DNA from: Liolophura sinensis | Taxonomy: Eukaryota; Mollusca; Polyplacophora; Chitonida; Chitonidae | Reading direction: 5' to 3' | Length of the DNA stretch: 64,000 nucleotides | Assembly: GCF_032854445.1 (NCBI RefSeq) | Contig: NC_088295.1 | Coordinates: 46,115,385 to 46,179,384, forward strand | Shown: positions 37,690 to 48,229 of the stretch, in pieces | Layout: every line of letters begins with the position of its first letter | Position numbering within the stretch: position 1 is the first letter of the stretch | Translations under genes and position numbers: made by a program | The notes under the pieces: generated by a model | Databases searched by the model: none | What the model was told of the DNA's origin: nothing | The model's input: the letters and a program-made list of their open reading frames with translations, nothing else

Positions 37690-39458
37690 CGACTAGTGTA
37701 TATGGGAGCCTGATTCAATCTATTTAGCTGCATGGCTCTTCTCTGACAAGATTAGGTTTCGGACAATAACGAAAAATACAACTTATGTCTATATATAGAT
37801 AAGAGCCCCATAAACTGCACATTTCTTTTAATAAACCTTCTGTTTCCGTGTATAGTATCATGTTAATCTGAAGTAATCATAGAAAACAGAAATATACAGC
37901 ACCAATTCAAAGAGAAGCCGTTTTGCGCTTTCAGCCATTCCATACATGAAGAGCTAAGTTGCTTTATCATATATAGGATTGGCAGTGAAATATACAAAAA
38001 ATACTGGCGTGTGAATAAAGCATCTGGCGATATATAGCTTGGCTAAATGTGTATATAGTGGAATGAATGAATGATTATGGCTTAACGCCACATCGGCAGT
38101 TTTCCAGCCATATCGTGGCGACGAGTATGTAATGAATGATGACTTGCTAAAATTTATAAACAAATCGACGTTTTAAAACATTATGCAATTCCGATAATTT
38201 TTTTTTCAAGTTTTTGTGTCTCAGCGCATTCGCATTGTTACACACTACGCAGAGGGTTTCGTGTACTTATTTATTTGATTTGTGAAGAAGAATATTTCAC
38301 TTATTTGATGGCGGCTAGAATTATGGAAGGAGGAAACACACGACCATTCACTGGTTGCTATAGCGAACTTTGCCACCTTGAGAACGAGGAGGAAGCTAGC
38401 ATGTGCTGGACTTGAACTCACCGCGATCGCTTTCAATTAAAAAATGTATGTACACATTATTTTGTGATCATATATTCGTCATGCAGGGTTTATAACTATT
38501 AGTTTCCGCAGTCTGGATTCATTGATCATGATTCAGTGAAAACAATGATGTGCTATTCATTTGTTTTTATTACAAATCGCAGTCATGCAAGTTAAGTTAA
38601 GTTAATGAGGCATACATGCATAAGCGGTAAAGACATTTGCAAGAGAGCCAAGAGATTATGAGGCTTACGGTTATGACCATGCTGTTTACGTCACATACTA
38701 GTATACCAAGAGTGTGCGTCTTCAACTTATACATACATTCACTCTTTATCACTATATGAAGTTTATTTTTTTAAGTTTAAGGATCGGATAACTTGGCTTT
38801 TTCGTGAATATATTGACTGTTCAGAGGAGCCAGTTTGAAAGTTATCTACACAATACACTCTATAAACTAATTTGTTGAATTTAAACAAATAGATTATTGT
38901 TTGTATAACATAATGTCATACTGCAGTAAAATAACGTATCATAGCATAATACAGAGAATGTATAGTATTACCTTAAATTTACAAGATTAGCTTAAAGTGT
39001 GGTGATTATTAAACTGAATAACAAGTTGCAATATATATAGTAAACGCAACACTATGGTGCTTACTGTTTTCTGCTAACTGTAGGAATCTAATTATATGTC
39101 ATTCGGTATTACTTTCTGATTCTAAATAATCAGAAGGTATAATTCTGATGGTCTAGTAATGCATGCAACATGGCTTGAGAGTGAGTGTAAACGTATAATA
39201 TACCCTCTGTCTTAGCTCCAGATTAAATTATGTATTCCGCACCGAACATTCATATATTGTTACGCTCTGATTCCTTCAAACCAGTTATGCAAGCAGTTAT
39301 TAGCACTCACTATTGCTTTTTCACGTTTTCTGGTAACACGTTTCTGTATATGTGTGTACAGAAATCAATTACTGGTTCGCACAAAAAAAAGTCCGAAAAA
39401 TCAGAGGGATGGAAGATGACATTACCGTGCACAGTACATTTGTCAAGATTAGGGCAAG
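37690..39458. other. Intergenic region between PGRP (-) and the Asn/Gly-rich gene (+)
   Basis: Divergent intergenic stretch, AT-rich. It contains an old SINE-A (38260-38440) and a small SINE-B-like tail piece near 38055-38145, otherwise nothing recognisable. Both promoters must lie here; only the PGRP TATA box is evident. Confidence 0.6.
38260..38440 (-). mobile_element. SINE-A, old diverged copy
   Basis: Antisense; tail 'ttatttatttgattt', body 'ggcggctagaattatggaaggagg' and head end 'gctggacttgaactcac' are recognisable with many changes. Intergenic, upstream of PGRP. Confidence 0.65.
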
Positions 39459-42235
39459 ATGGCCAGGGTCTGGCAAGAACTGGCGGTGATAGTCGTCTGT
39501 GTAGCCATACATGTCTGTGGTAGGTAATTTTAGGGATTTTTTTTCTTTTTCTTCTATTTTAACGCCCTTTCTTACATTTGTTACATTACGTCATTGTTGG
39601 GATTTCGGTCGGGGTATCGGACAGTTTATAGGGCTATCTAAATACCGATCTAACTGTGATGATGCCTTACTTGAAGCATTACGCAAAGGCACCAAACAAG
39701 ACACCTATATACCTAGTAAGCCATGGTATTCATTGTCGTTTGTCCAATGCCATGCAGTGATCATTGACCATTTTAAACTATTAACAAACAGCCCTAGGAA
39801 TAACTTTGGGAACACACACACGTTTCAGCTTTGCAAGGGAATAATAGTATGGAGATGGGAACAAGAATCTATATTTCAGATAAAGTCTTTTGCTTGTGAC
39901 ATATACAGAAAAGGTAAGTAAATTCTTGTTTCGTAACCTTGCGCATAGTAACTGACCTGTAAGAATTTGGATGTGTGCGCCACCATTTGAAACGTCTATA
40001 CAGTAAAAAATGACTCGATAATCATGAAAAGAAGGGACCACTACTGTAAAAGTACACGTTCATGGACAATTAAATGGTCTATTACGTTCGAGATCAACAG
40101 ACGGCGTCCATGTGAGATTACCTTTAAAGTCTTGTTTGGTTTGTCAAATCACCACATGCTTCATAGGCTAGCATTCACTCGCATCATCAGCTATACACAC
40201 AAGTGAACCCTTGGTGCAGTTTCATGTCTTTTCAATGATCACTCATTTCCCAGTTTCCCTCGTGCCACAAGCGGGTTTTTATAATGCTAATCAATGTAAA
40301 AATGGGAGAGCATCGTTTTTAAAGCCTTAATGAAAACATTTTCTTTCTTTCCTGCAGCTCTACCTGAAGACGGGGATCTGGGTGATATTTTTGAGGATGA
40401 ACTCGGGATATTTAACGGTTTGGTTGACACGAACATTTTAATCAGGAAAATATCTAAGCTCCGTCTCGATATTTTGTTAGGTGAGTGATTTACCAACAAG
40501 TTTTAATCACTGAAAAAATGGTATTTTGAGAGAAAGTTAAACCAATTAAAGCAAAATTTGTATCCCGGGCGAAATCGGGAAACAGGGGATCAAACCCAGG
40601 TCGGGTCATACAAAATACTTTAAAAATGGTACTTGTTCCTGCCTCGCTTGACGCTCAGCACTCCAAGATTAGAGCAAGGAAACAGGACTGGTTGACCCGA
40701 TGTCAGTATAATGTGACCGGGTGGGGTGTCATGTCTGGTGTCCTCGGCATGATACTTCAGTGGCGGCAGCACTTTGGCGGCAGGGACTTGCCCTGCCACA
40801 AGAAGACACAGTGTATGTACACACACCTAATGACTCCTCGTCTGAAAAAGATTGAAAAATTACGACGCTAAACCCCAAGCATTCATTCATTCTTTTTGGT
40901 ATATGGGGTTTGCCAGAAAAATAGCTTTTATTCGTCATTATTCAAAATATTTTAAACAGCAAAAAAAAAAAAAAAAGAAGAAGATATTTCATACACATCA
41001 ATTATCAAGAAATAGGTGTCTATAATGTCCAATTGGACATTATAGACACCTATATCTTGATAATTTCAGCACCATGGGTAAAATATTATTGAAAGAAATG
41101 TATTTTTAGAGGGGTAGTGAGACACAAGAACACCTTTTGAAACCGTTTCACCAACGATGCTGAATGTTTCCTGAAAGGTTTCTCATAAACATTAAATAAT
41201 GTGTGTTGAATTATAGTCTTGCTTTTAAAACATTCAGAATAATTGTCCATTAGGGGGGTTATCATTTTCTCTTTCTCCAATCTGTAAATTGCTTATAATC
41301 GATAATAAAGCATCTTGTTAAATGTATGTATGAATGTCCTTATGACAGGAAAAGCCTGTCAAGCTAAAGCAAATGGAAACAACATCAGGAAAGTAATCAA
41401 AGCAAATAAGCTGGAAAGACTTTGGATATTTGTATCCAAAACTATTGGTTTAGGGACATAAAGTAAACATATTCTCCTTATTGGAAGCAGCATCACACTT
41501 ATGAAATAAAAAAAAAAAAATATTCTGACCTTTCTTACAGGCGGAGATGATGACGATTCGGACGAGATGGGAAACGATGGAAACGAAAACGGCCGAAACG
41601 GACGTGACCAAAACGGAAATGGAATAAATGATAATGGAGAAGATAGAAATGGAAGAAACAACAAGCTGGACAATGGGAATAGTTTGCATGGTAATGGCGA
41701 GAAAACGGCTGGACATGACAAAAATGGTATTGACGGGAAGGGTGATAGAGAGGCGAGAAAGAACCTATATTCAAACAAAGGGGACAATAAGGGAATTTGG
41801 GGCGAGATTAACGGAAATGGGGATAAAAGAGAAAGAAGAAATGCACGAAATGTGAGAAATAGAAGAGGTGGAAATGGCAGAAATCGACTTGACATGTCAA
41901 ATTTCAGAAATATCCTTAACATATTAAATGACAAGAGCAACAATAAGACCAGCAATGGCAGAAACGAAACTGAAGAGAACAGATATGGTAAAGGAGGCTA
42001 TGGAGGAAATGGTTACAATGGAAACGGCAAGAATGGCAACGATTCAGCTCGTAAGAAGAGGGCGCTGGGAAAGGAAAATAGCAGATACGAAAATGGAAAC
42101 GGCGAGAGTGGTGGTAAAGCCAATGGCACAAATGGCGGAATTGGTGAAAATAGAGGAAAAAGTATGGAAAAAGCAATAGGGGAGTTTCGAGCTGGAACTT
42201 TTTCCAGTGGCACAAATGACACCTCTTTCCTTTAG
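39459..42235 (+). CDS. Secreted Asn/Gly-rich low-complexity protein, family not recognised
   Basis: Three exons: 39459-39519, 40358-40480, 41541-42235 (TAG), 879 nt and 292 aa, with phases agreeing at both junctions. Residues 1-21 (MARVWQELAVIVVCVAIHVCA) are a clear signal peptide. They are followed by an acidic, then amphipathic, segment (LPEDGDLGDIFEDELGIFNG; LIRKISKLRLDILL) and an Asp run (DDDDSDE). Residues 71-292 contain 46 Asn and 46 Gly in 222, no Cys, and many NG/GN dipeptides, mixed with Arg/Lys/Asp. There is a tetrabasic RKKR at 232-235 (possible furin-type site). I cannot name a homologue. Low-complexity NG-rich secreted proteins are known among molluscan shell-matrix proteins (the NG repeats of nacrein-type proteins), so a matrix, adhesive or byssus-like role is possible but is only inference. 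It lies between the intact PGRP and the PGRP remnant. The longer - strand frame across exon 3 is its shadow. Confidence 0.7.
40560..40888 (+). mobile_element. SINE-B copy
   Basis: Head 'gggatcaaacccaggtcggg', middle 'gtataatgtgaccgggtggg', tail 'gctaaaccccaagcattcat'. It lies in intron 2 of the Asn/Gly-rich gene. Confidence 0.75.
41000..41065. repeat. 66-bp near-perfect palindrome
   Basis: Two 33-base arms meet at AATT (41031-41034) with no spacer, and 32 of 33 pairs match. The arm core AGGTGTCTATAATGTCC and its complement are easy to see. It sits in intron 2 of the Asn/Gly-rich gene. The 14-mer GGTGTCTATAATGT of the left arm also occurs at 42923-42936. Confidence 0.95.
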
Positions 42236-42454
42236 GAACTTCTCGAGTCCACAAACATTGCGATTCTCAATCTTCTCTATCATTTTTCTACTCTAAATTA
42301 ATTTTTATGACACTTTTTTCAGATGCCTATATTATGATGAATTTTGATCAAATATAGTTGCCTAACATTTTCAACAGGTCACATGTACAGTTGGGCTTTT
42401 CTACCTTCCACGATAATAGAGTTCGAACTCGAAACTCTCCTATTGATGCGAACT

Positions 42455-42696
42455 GGAAACGACAACGGAAATGGAAAAAATGTGAAAACCGGAAATGGTA
42501 ACAGTGGCAACGCTGAAGGTATGGTGGAAACGATAAAAATGAAACTGGAACAAACGGGCATGGCGAAAACGGGAACGGAATAACAGAAAATGCCACCCAC
42601 GACAACGGAAAGGACGGAAAGGGAAATGAAGAGAAAAAAGGGAAAGCGGAGAATCTGGGGAAAGTGGAGAGGAAGGTTTGTCAGGACGACATATGA
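42455..42696 (+). pseudogene. Second Asn/Gly-rich coding block, frame-broken
   Basis: Starting at 42455 the translation reads GNDNGNGKNVKTGNGNSGNA, the same composition as exon 3 of the gene just upstream. After the codons for EG (about 42520) the frame is lost. A frame offset by one base (or two) continues as GGNDKNETGTNGHGENGNG and ends at a TGA at 42694-42696 after KVCQDDI. It could be a decayed tandem copy, the true 3' end of the same gene reached by alternative splicing, or a coding exon with an assembly indel. The one-base gap falls just where the upstream block has GGYGGN. An AATAAA follows at 42783-42788, so the block is probably transcribed in any case. Confidence 0.5.
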
Positions 42697-44419
42697 TACA
42701 GCTGGTCAGTTTGTTGACACCTGAGTGAGGTAATGAAAATGTATAGCAAAGGAATGTGGCCCAAACTCGATCAGAATGGCGTAATAAACATAAATCCATT
42801 GCCAGTTTATACATTGTGCTAAGAGTATGAGGTACCTAGCAACATATTTATACCGGAATTAGTATCAGTGTTTAAGCTACAATGACTTTAAGTTTTCTTT
42901 ACCTTTAAATGTTAATTAGTGTGGTGTCTATAATGTAATACAATATACAAGCATCTTTTTGGGCATGAGTTCTGCTAAATCGCTATAGAATTGAAAGCTC
43001 GCGAATCTCGCGAGTATCAAAATGTTAAAGACATGATTTTTGTCAACAATCTGTAATAAAAACACTTGTGTTGTATGAACACAAACTTGTTTTCTTTCCA
43101 ACAAAAGTCTTGTGTCATATTTGAACAACTCTATCTTGTGTTGAATTAACACAAGGTCTTGTATTGAAAGGATTGAACACAGGATGTATTGGATGTTATA
43201 CAAAAAATGTTTGTTGTAAATTACCTCGTTTTGGTTCAATACAAGTTTGTACTTTATTCTTTTGTAACACAAACATGTGTACTTTACATTTATTTAACAC
43301 GTTTAATTGTGTTGGAGTAACACATCTCTGTGTTAGATTTCAGCACAAGTGTTTTTTGTGTATGAAATCCTGGTTCAGTTCAGAACAGATGCATAGGCAC
43401 TGTTTCCAGTGACCACCAAAAAAATTATGTAAAGCTCAGAGAAAAGAGCGAAAATAGTAAAGTGTGTATAGAATTCGTTCCATGCAACTAACAAATGTAT
43501 TCAGATTGGATTTTGAAAATATTTATATTTTAAATATATTCATAAATATTGTCAAAATTCAAATTAAATGCATACGTTTGGATATATACGACAAATTTAC
43601 ATTCATATAAATTTAATGAGACATGCATTACATCCTTATCTAGAACATTACTATGCAAAGACGATATATACCAAGAGATGGTCCCAAATAATGCTCCATA
43701 CAAAAATATTTTCGAATACTCATTTATCCTAAAAAAACCCCCAAAAACAATACTAAAAAGCACATCTGCACACTCTTTCATCTGATTTTGGCATATTTTT
43801 TCTGTTTTCTTTTCCTTTAAGAATGCGATTTTTCTCAAGTTTCAACACGCACGTAGGGAATGCGACAAATCATCTAGCCGCTTGTATAATGTAATTACTT
43901 CTAAGGATGCTAATGGCGGCCCATGCAAACATGTACATAAGTCATGTATTCTGCGTGTAATTTGTAGTAGGCCTACCAACTTTTGTAATACATATATACA
44001 TGTACTAGAATATTATTAAAAGCTCCAACAAGCACATAGGTATACTGTAGCATGCAACTTAATACAGTACAAAAATTATATACCACCGACACAATTAAGT
44101 AGTATACAAAATATCTAGTTCTAAACACCTATACCACTTTGCATTCTGCTAAGAAATTGAAAATCGCACATGCTCAGAGTTATGTGATTTATATATTGTC
44201 AGTTTCATGCGATTCTTTGGGTTTGTGCATCATCGCACATCAGATTCACGTTGAAGTACTTAAGAATATTTACTGTTAGGTTCTGTGGTTTTGTCGATGA
44301 AATAAAGATGTGTGTTGAAGTCGTTCCGAAGAATTTGGAGATGTACAGAGATCTGGGGCCCATTTTACAAGCCTGTCCCTACGCTACGTCAAGTGCATTT
44401 GCCGAGCTGACGACCACTT
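42697..44419. other. Intergenic region after the Asn/Gly-rich gene
   Basis: A poly(A) signal at 42783-42788, one palindromic element (43057-43358), and otherwise AT-rich sequence without a supported exon on either strand. Confidence 0.55.
43057..43358. mobile_element. Degenerate palindromic element with inverted ends
   Basis: Left end aaaacacttgtgttg (from 43059) pairs with the complement of cagcacaagtgtttttt (43341-43357). Inside, TGTGTT and AACACA motifs alternate many times in both orientations, so much of the ~300 bp can fold on itself. No coding potential. Intergenic. Confidence 0.45.
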
Positions 44420-44750
44420 TGGTGGCCTGACTTCCTTGAAGTCGGGAAACCCAGGATCAAAACCGGGTTGGATCATACCAAAGACTTACTTGTTGCTGCC
44501 TCGCTTGGCGCTCAGCATTGAGAGGTTAGAGCATGGAAACAGGACTTTGTGGCCCGGTTTCAGTATAATGTGACTGGGTTTGGTGTCATATCAGGTGTCT
44601 TCAGCTTTATACTTCAGTGGCGGCAACACTTTGGTGACATGGATTCTCCGTCTTAAGACAACAAAGTATATCTACACACATGCACCTGACTCCTCGTCAT
44701 CATATGACTAAAAAATTATTAAGTACGACCTAAAACCTCAAACATGCTTG
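44420..44750 (+). mobile_element. SINE-B copy, diverged
   Basis: 'aggatcaaaaccgggttgg', 'cagtataatgtgactgggtt', 'cctaaaacctcaaacatgc'. It lies just upstream of the first PGRP pseudogene remnant. Confidence 0.7.
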
Positions 44751-45269
44751 CATTCATACCATGGTGACGTATATTTTCAATATACACGTTGCCTTGGACG
44801 TTACGCCAGGCGTAGGCCTACGTTGTGACCGTTTCGTAAGACAGACCTTTTACCCAGGATAATGCGTTGGGTTTCCATTCATTGTTGACAGATATTGTAG
44901 ACTTTCTGATTGGTGGAGATGAACGAGTGTTTGTTGGCCGTGGATGGGATAAGGAAAGGACGCCATACGAAGGGATACAACGAAGTGTGCATTGCCATCG
45001 CTATGACTGGATGTAGTAATGAAAAACCCTTACAACAAAATGCAGATTGCTGCCAAAAAGTTAACTACTTGTGGTGTATCTAAGGTAAATATTATACATT
45101 TCTCTGCTATTGAATGCATAGTGCAGTGTAACCACGGATCCTCAAGGGGACAATAAAAATATATCTGCTTTAAACAAGCCTGACACCGTGTTAAATGTCT
45201 TGAATGGGACATTGAACGAGAGGCAAACCAGGGAGTGTCTGTAACGAAGTTAAGCTGGTTTTCTTCCAA

Positions 45270-45505
45270 TCGTTAGGACACACGAGGTGCTGGTTCAACC
45301 CTGGCCTTGGACAGGGAATTTGTAGATCCTGTCGCCCTTAACTCTCGCGTGGCCGTTTGCATGTGGTCCTGTATATACGTCAGATATGGGAAAGTTCATC
45401 AGTATGACTTGCAAAAGGTCGGTGGCTTATACTCTGCACGGGAAATCCGATTTCCACTACCGATATAACTGACCGCAATAATATAAGTGAAAAAAGAAAT
45501 GAAAT
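45270..45505 (+). mobile_element. SINE-C copy
   Basis: Head-like 'gttaggacacacgaggtgct' and 'ggttcaaccctggcc' (B-box-like), body 'gggaaagttcatcagtatgac' and 'gatttccactaccgatataac'. Lies in the PGRP pseudogene intron, upstream of the SINE-A. Confidence 0.6.
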
Positions 45506-45701
45506 GAATAAATTTAAAGGAAGAAAACGTAGCCGCGTTGATAACAATTGGAGCATAGTTACTGTTGATCTCAATTGAACAGTGGATAGACAGACTGAAA
45601 ATCTCACACTAAATACGGCACAAAAGCCATGTATTTTCAAGACCAGAATCCACGTAAATTATATACCCAGGGACATTTTTATAGACTTTTATGTCGATAC
45701 A

Positions 45702-45952
45702 TGGCTCAGTCGGTTAGCGGGCTAGCGCAGCGTAATGAACCAGGAGCCTCTCACCAATGCGGTCGCTGTGAGTTCAAGTCCAGCTTATGCTGGCTTCCTC
45801 TCCGGCCGTAAGTGGGAAGGTCTGCCAGCAACCTGTGGATGGTCGTGGGTTTCCCCGGGCTGTGCCCGGTTTCCACCCACCATAATGCTGGCCGCCCTCG
45901 TATAAGTGAAATATTCTTGAGTACGGCGTAAAACACCAATCAAATAAATATA
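45702..45952 (+). mobile_element. SINE-A, near full length, with 8-bp target duplication
   Basis: Flanked by tcgataca at 45694-45701 and 45953-45960; it lacks only the first few head bases. Inserted in the intron between the two PGRP pseudogene remnants. Confidence 0.9.
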
Positions 45953-46734
45953 TCGATACATTAGTTTTCAAAACGTGAATATATGTTTTCTGTATGTGTC
46001 TTTCTATGGGTACATATCGCCACAGCATGGTCTTTACGGTCATCTGGATGTAAATGACACGGAATGTCCCAGAGCAGCTTTTTACAAAGTCATTCAGAAG
46101 TGGAACAGATGGCACGCCTGAGGAAATCTCTCAAAAGTCCACCCAGCTGTTTACTCTCTCTTTGATTCAAACTCATTTACACCTATAATACACTGCTCAG
46201 GAAATCTCCGTAGGGAAGAATATTTTATCTAATTCGACTGTGTGGACTCTCTAGTTCAAACCTTGGCGGCGAGTATTACATGTGTATACAACTCATAGCA
46301 GTCATTCAAAACTGGAACACTATATGAGAAGATCGAATTATTTGACTATAGTGCCATATATCTCTTTCGTACAAATTCATTAAGTAATTTATCCGTTTCT
46401 GTTTTGTATACGTAGACTCTGTATTTAAGCCTTGTTGACTACACGGTGTGAACATTAATTTCAATGTATACCTGTACATTATATAAGAATACACGGTTGA
46501 ACCCATTTTGTGTTTTCTTTCAGACTGCGTCAAATGACGAATATATAGATTTAGTAGCAGAATCGATTCCATATCAAAGAGAGGAACGAGTTTGACATAA
46601 GAACAGTTGCAGGTGCGAGTTTATGAAGAACAGATATGGGCCTTCTCACAGAGAGAAAACGGACTCAAGCATTATCGACGGATGCGTCCTCACAGGTTTG
46701 TGATAACCGCCACCACACGATGGTCGTTTCAGTA

Positions 46735-46737
<3 letters not shown>

Positions 46738-46777
<40 letters not shown>
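46738..46777. repeat. (TA)n microsatellite
   Basis: About twenty uninterrupted TA dinucleotides in the intergenic region. Confidence 0.95.
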
Positions 46778-46778
<1 letters not shown>

Positions 46779-47669
46779 CAGGCCTTAGATTCGAAAGTTC
46801 GACATATGACAACAGATGAAAACCTCATCAGGGTTTTATTCGAACTGTTCATGTAAACGATGAGATATAGCAACTTATACGCCACGAACAGCTTGTCTTT
46901 CGGTTGTTAGGATAAAGGTGTGGGCTCAGTCGGGGCCAAGTCGTAGATTTCCCGCCCTCGCGGTTCATAGGCCTTTGTGAAAATGAACGTCCGACGACTT
47001 TCGTGGAAGATCATTTGTCTTCAACTAATATGGTGTGCATGCCATGTTGGAAAATGCGTGAACAGAACATAACTGTCATGGACAAATCACACGTCTGTCA
47101 TCTAATGACAAACTAATGACAACGCTCCCACTGTTTAATAAAATGATGGAAAGCGAATTTCTGAACTATTTTATGTTATGTTCTAATTCGCCAACTCAAA
47201 CAGACATAAATCATTTGACAATTCAGCGTACGCTTTCTAAGCTTTTGTCGTGTATACACAAATGTAAGATAACGACAAAATGGTAAAGTCACAAGCAAAA
47301 ACGACTTTCACAGATATCGCGCGCCGTCCAGGTAAAACCAGAGATAAAATCTTCCAAAGGAAAACTCGAACCCTGTTTCTGTATCCAAGCTCCAGTCTGG
47401 ATGGCGGAATTCATCCAATAGAACAAAAGTGTTTTTCAGAATAGATTCGACATAAGGGTTTTTCCCATATCCACTTTACCATAGCACCGGCCTTCCGTGA
47501 GCAAGTCATGCATCCGCCAATCCTAAAAAGGAAAGAAAACACCATGTTCCCCCAAAACACATATCTATAATCTTAAAAATGACGGTCCACACCCCACGGA
47601 GTTGGCCACTGATTGTCGATAGCCATATACTCCACTGTGCCATTATATAGCCCAAAGCATTGATACTTC

Positions 47670-47732
47670 GCCGTGATATGACTTAAAAATAGTTAAGTAC
47701 GACGTTAAACAAGCACGCACTCACTCACTCAT
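47670..47732 (+). mobile_element. SINE-B tail fragment
   Basis: 'cgtgatatgacttaaaaat', 'aagtacgacgttaaac' and a cactcactc tail; 5'-truncated copy in the intergenic region. Confidence 0.65.
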
Positions 47733-48229
47733 ACTGATACTACCTCGCATTGCCCCCAAACCATACACTATATGGACTCTCAAAAAGCCACTTCATATGA
47801 ACAATAGTTGCCGCTTCAGCACTAATAACTATAAACAGCAGACACAAATCTATTCAACCGACCATGCACATAGTTTGAATGCCAGTAAACACCCCCATGC
47901 CAATAACAAACATACAGTATTTATGTTCTAATTCGCTCACTCAAACGAACATAAATCATCCGTTGTCCTTTGACGAACGTTTTATTAACTTTAGGAATAA
48001 CCGGGGATCACGGGGCGTCCCTCGACAGACAAAGAAATAAATAAATACGATGTATATAGTCAATTATATTCCAAAATCTAAGGAAACAGACTTTCTTTCG
48101 TTTAAATGATTTTTAACATAGCTGTCCTTTACTTTTTTCCGATTTTCAGCGCTCAAAAATGATCAAATGATCTTGGATTTTTTTATAATTAACCACAAAA
48201 CCAGCTCTGTTGAATGTATTTTATACACA

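Larger units (their letters stand above)
44892..46121 (+). pseudogene. PGRP pseudogene (two exon remnants, inverted relative to the intact gene)
   Basis: Remnant 1, 44892-45084, matches the fourth exon of the intact PGRP but in three frames: DFLIGGDERVFVGRGWD, then GRHTKGYNEVCIAIAMTG, then NKMQIAAKKLTTCGVSK, ending at a preserved donor (AAG|GTAAAT). Remnant 2, 46008-46121, matches the last exon: HGLYGHLDVNDTECPRAAFY to a TGA. It keeps the zinc-ligand His and Cys, but Arg of GHRD is Leu, and the base pair before the exon reads AT where AG is needed. The intron between them contains a full SINE-A with target duplication (45702-45952). No signal-peptide or Cys-rich exon was found upstream. Two frameshifts plus a lost acceptor make function very unlikely. 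Confidence 0.85.
46122..48229. other. Intergenic, no gene recognised
   Basis: (TA)n microsatellite, a SINE-B tail, and sequence in which I see no supported exon. Part of it (about 47330-47540) could belong to the body of the decayed retrotransposon on its right, but no RNase H or recombinase motif could be read. Confidence 0.5.

Noticed and set aside
41359-41955. Long - strand open frame (198 codons) rich in Phe, Pro, Leu and Ser
   Set aside because: It is the complement of the Asn/Gly-rich exon 3 (AAC/GGA codons read backwards); the + strand has signal peptide, phases and splice sites.
47330-47540. - strand segments that could be retrotransposon coding sequence
   Set aside because: No readable motif of RNase H, integrase or recombinase in any frame; left as unassigned.
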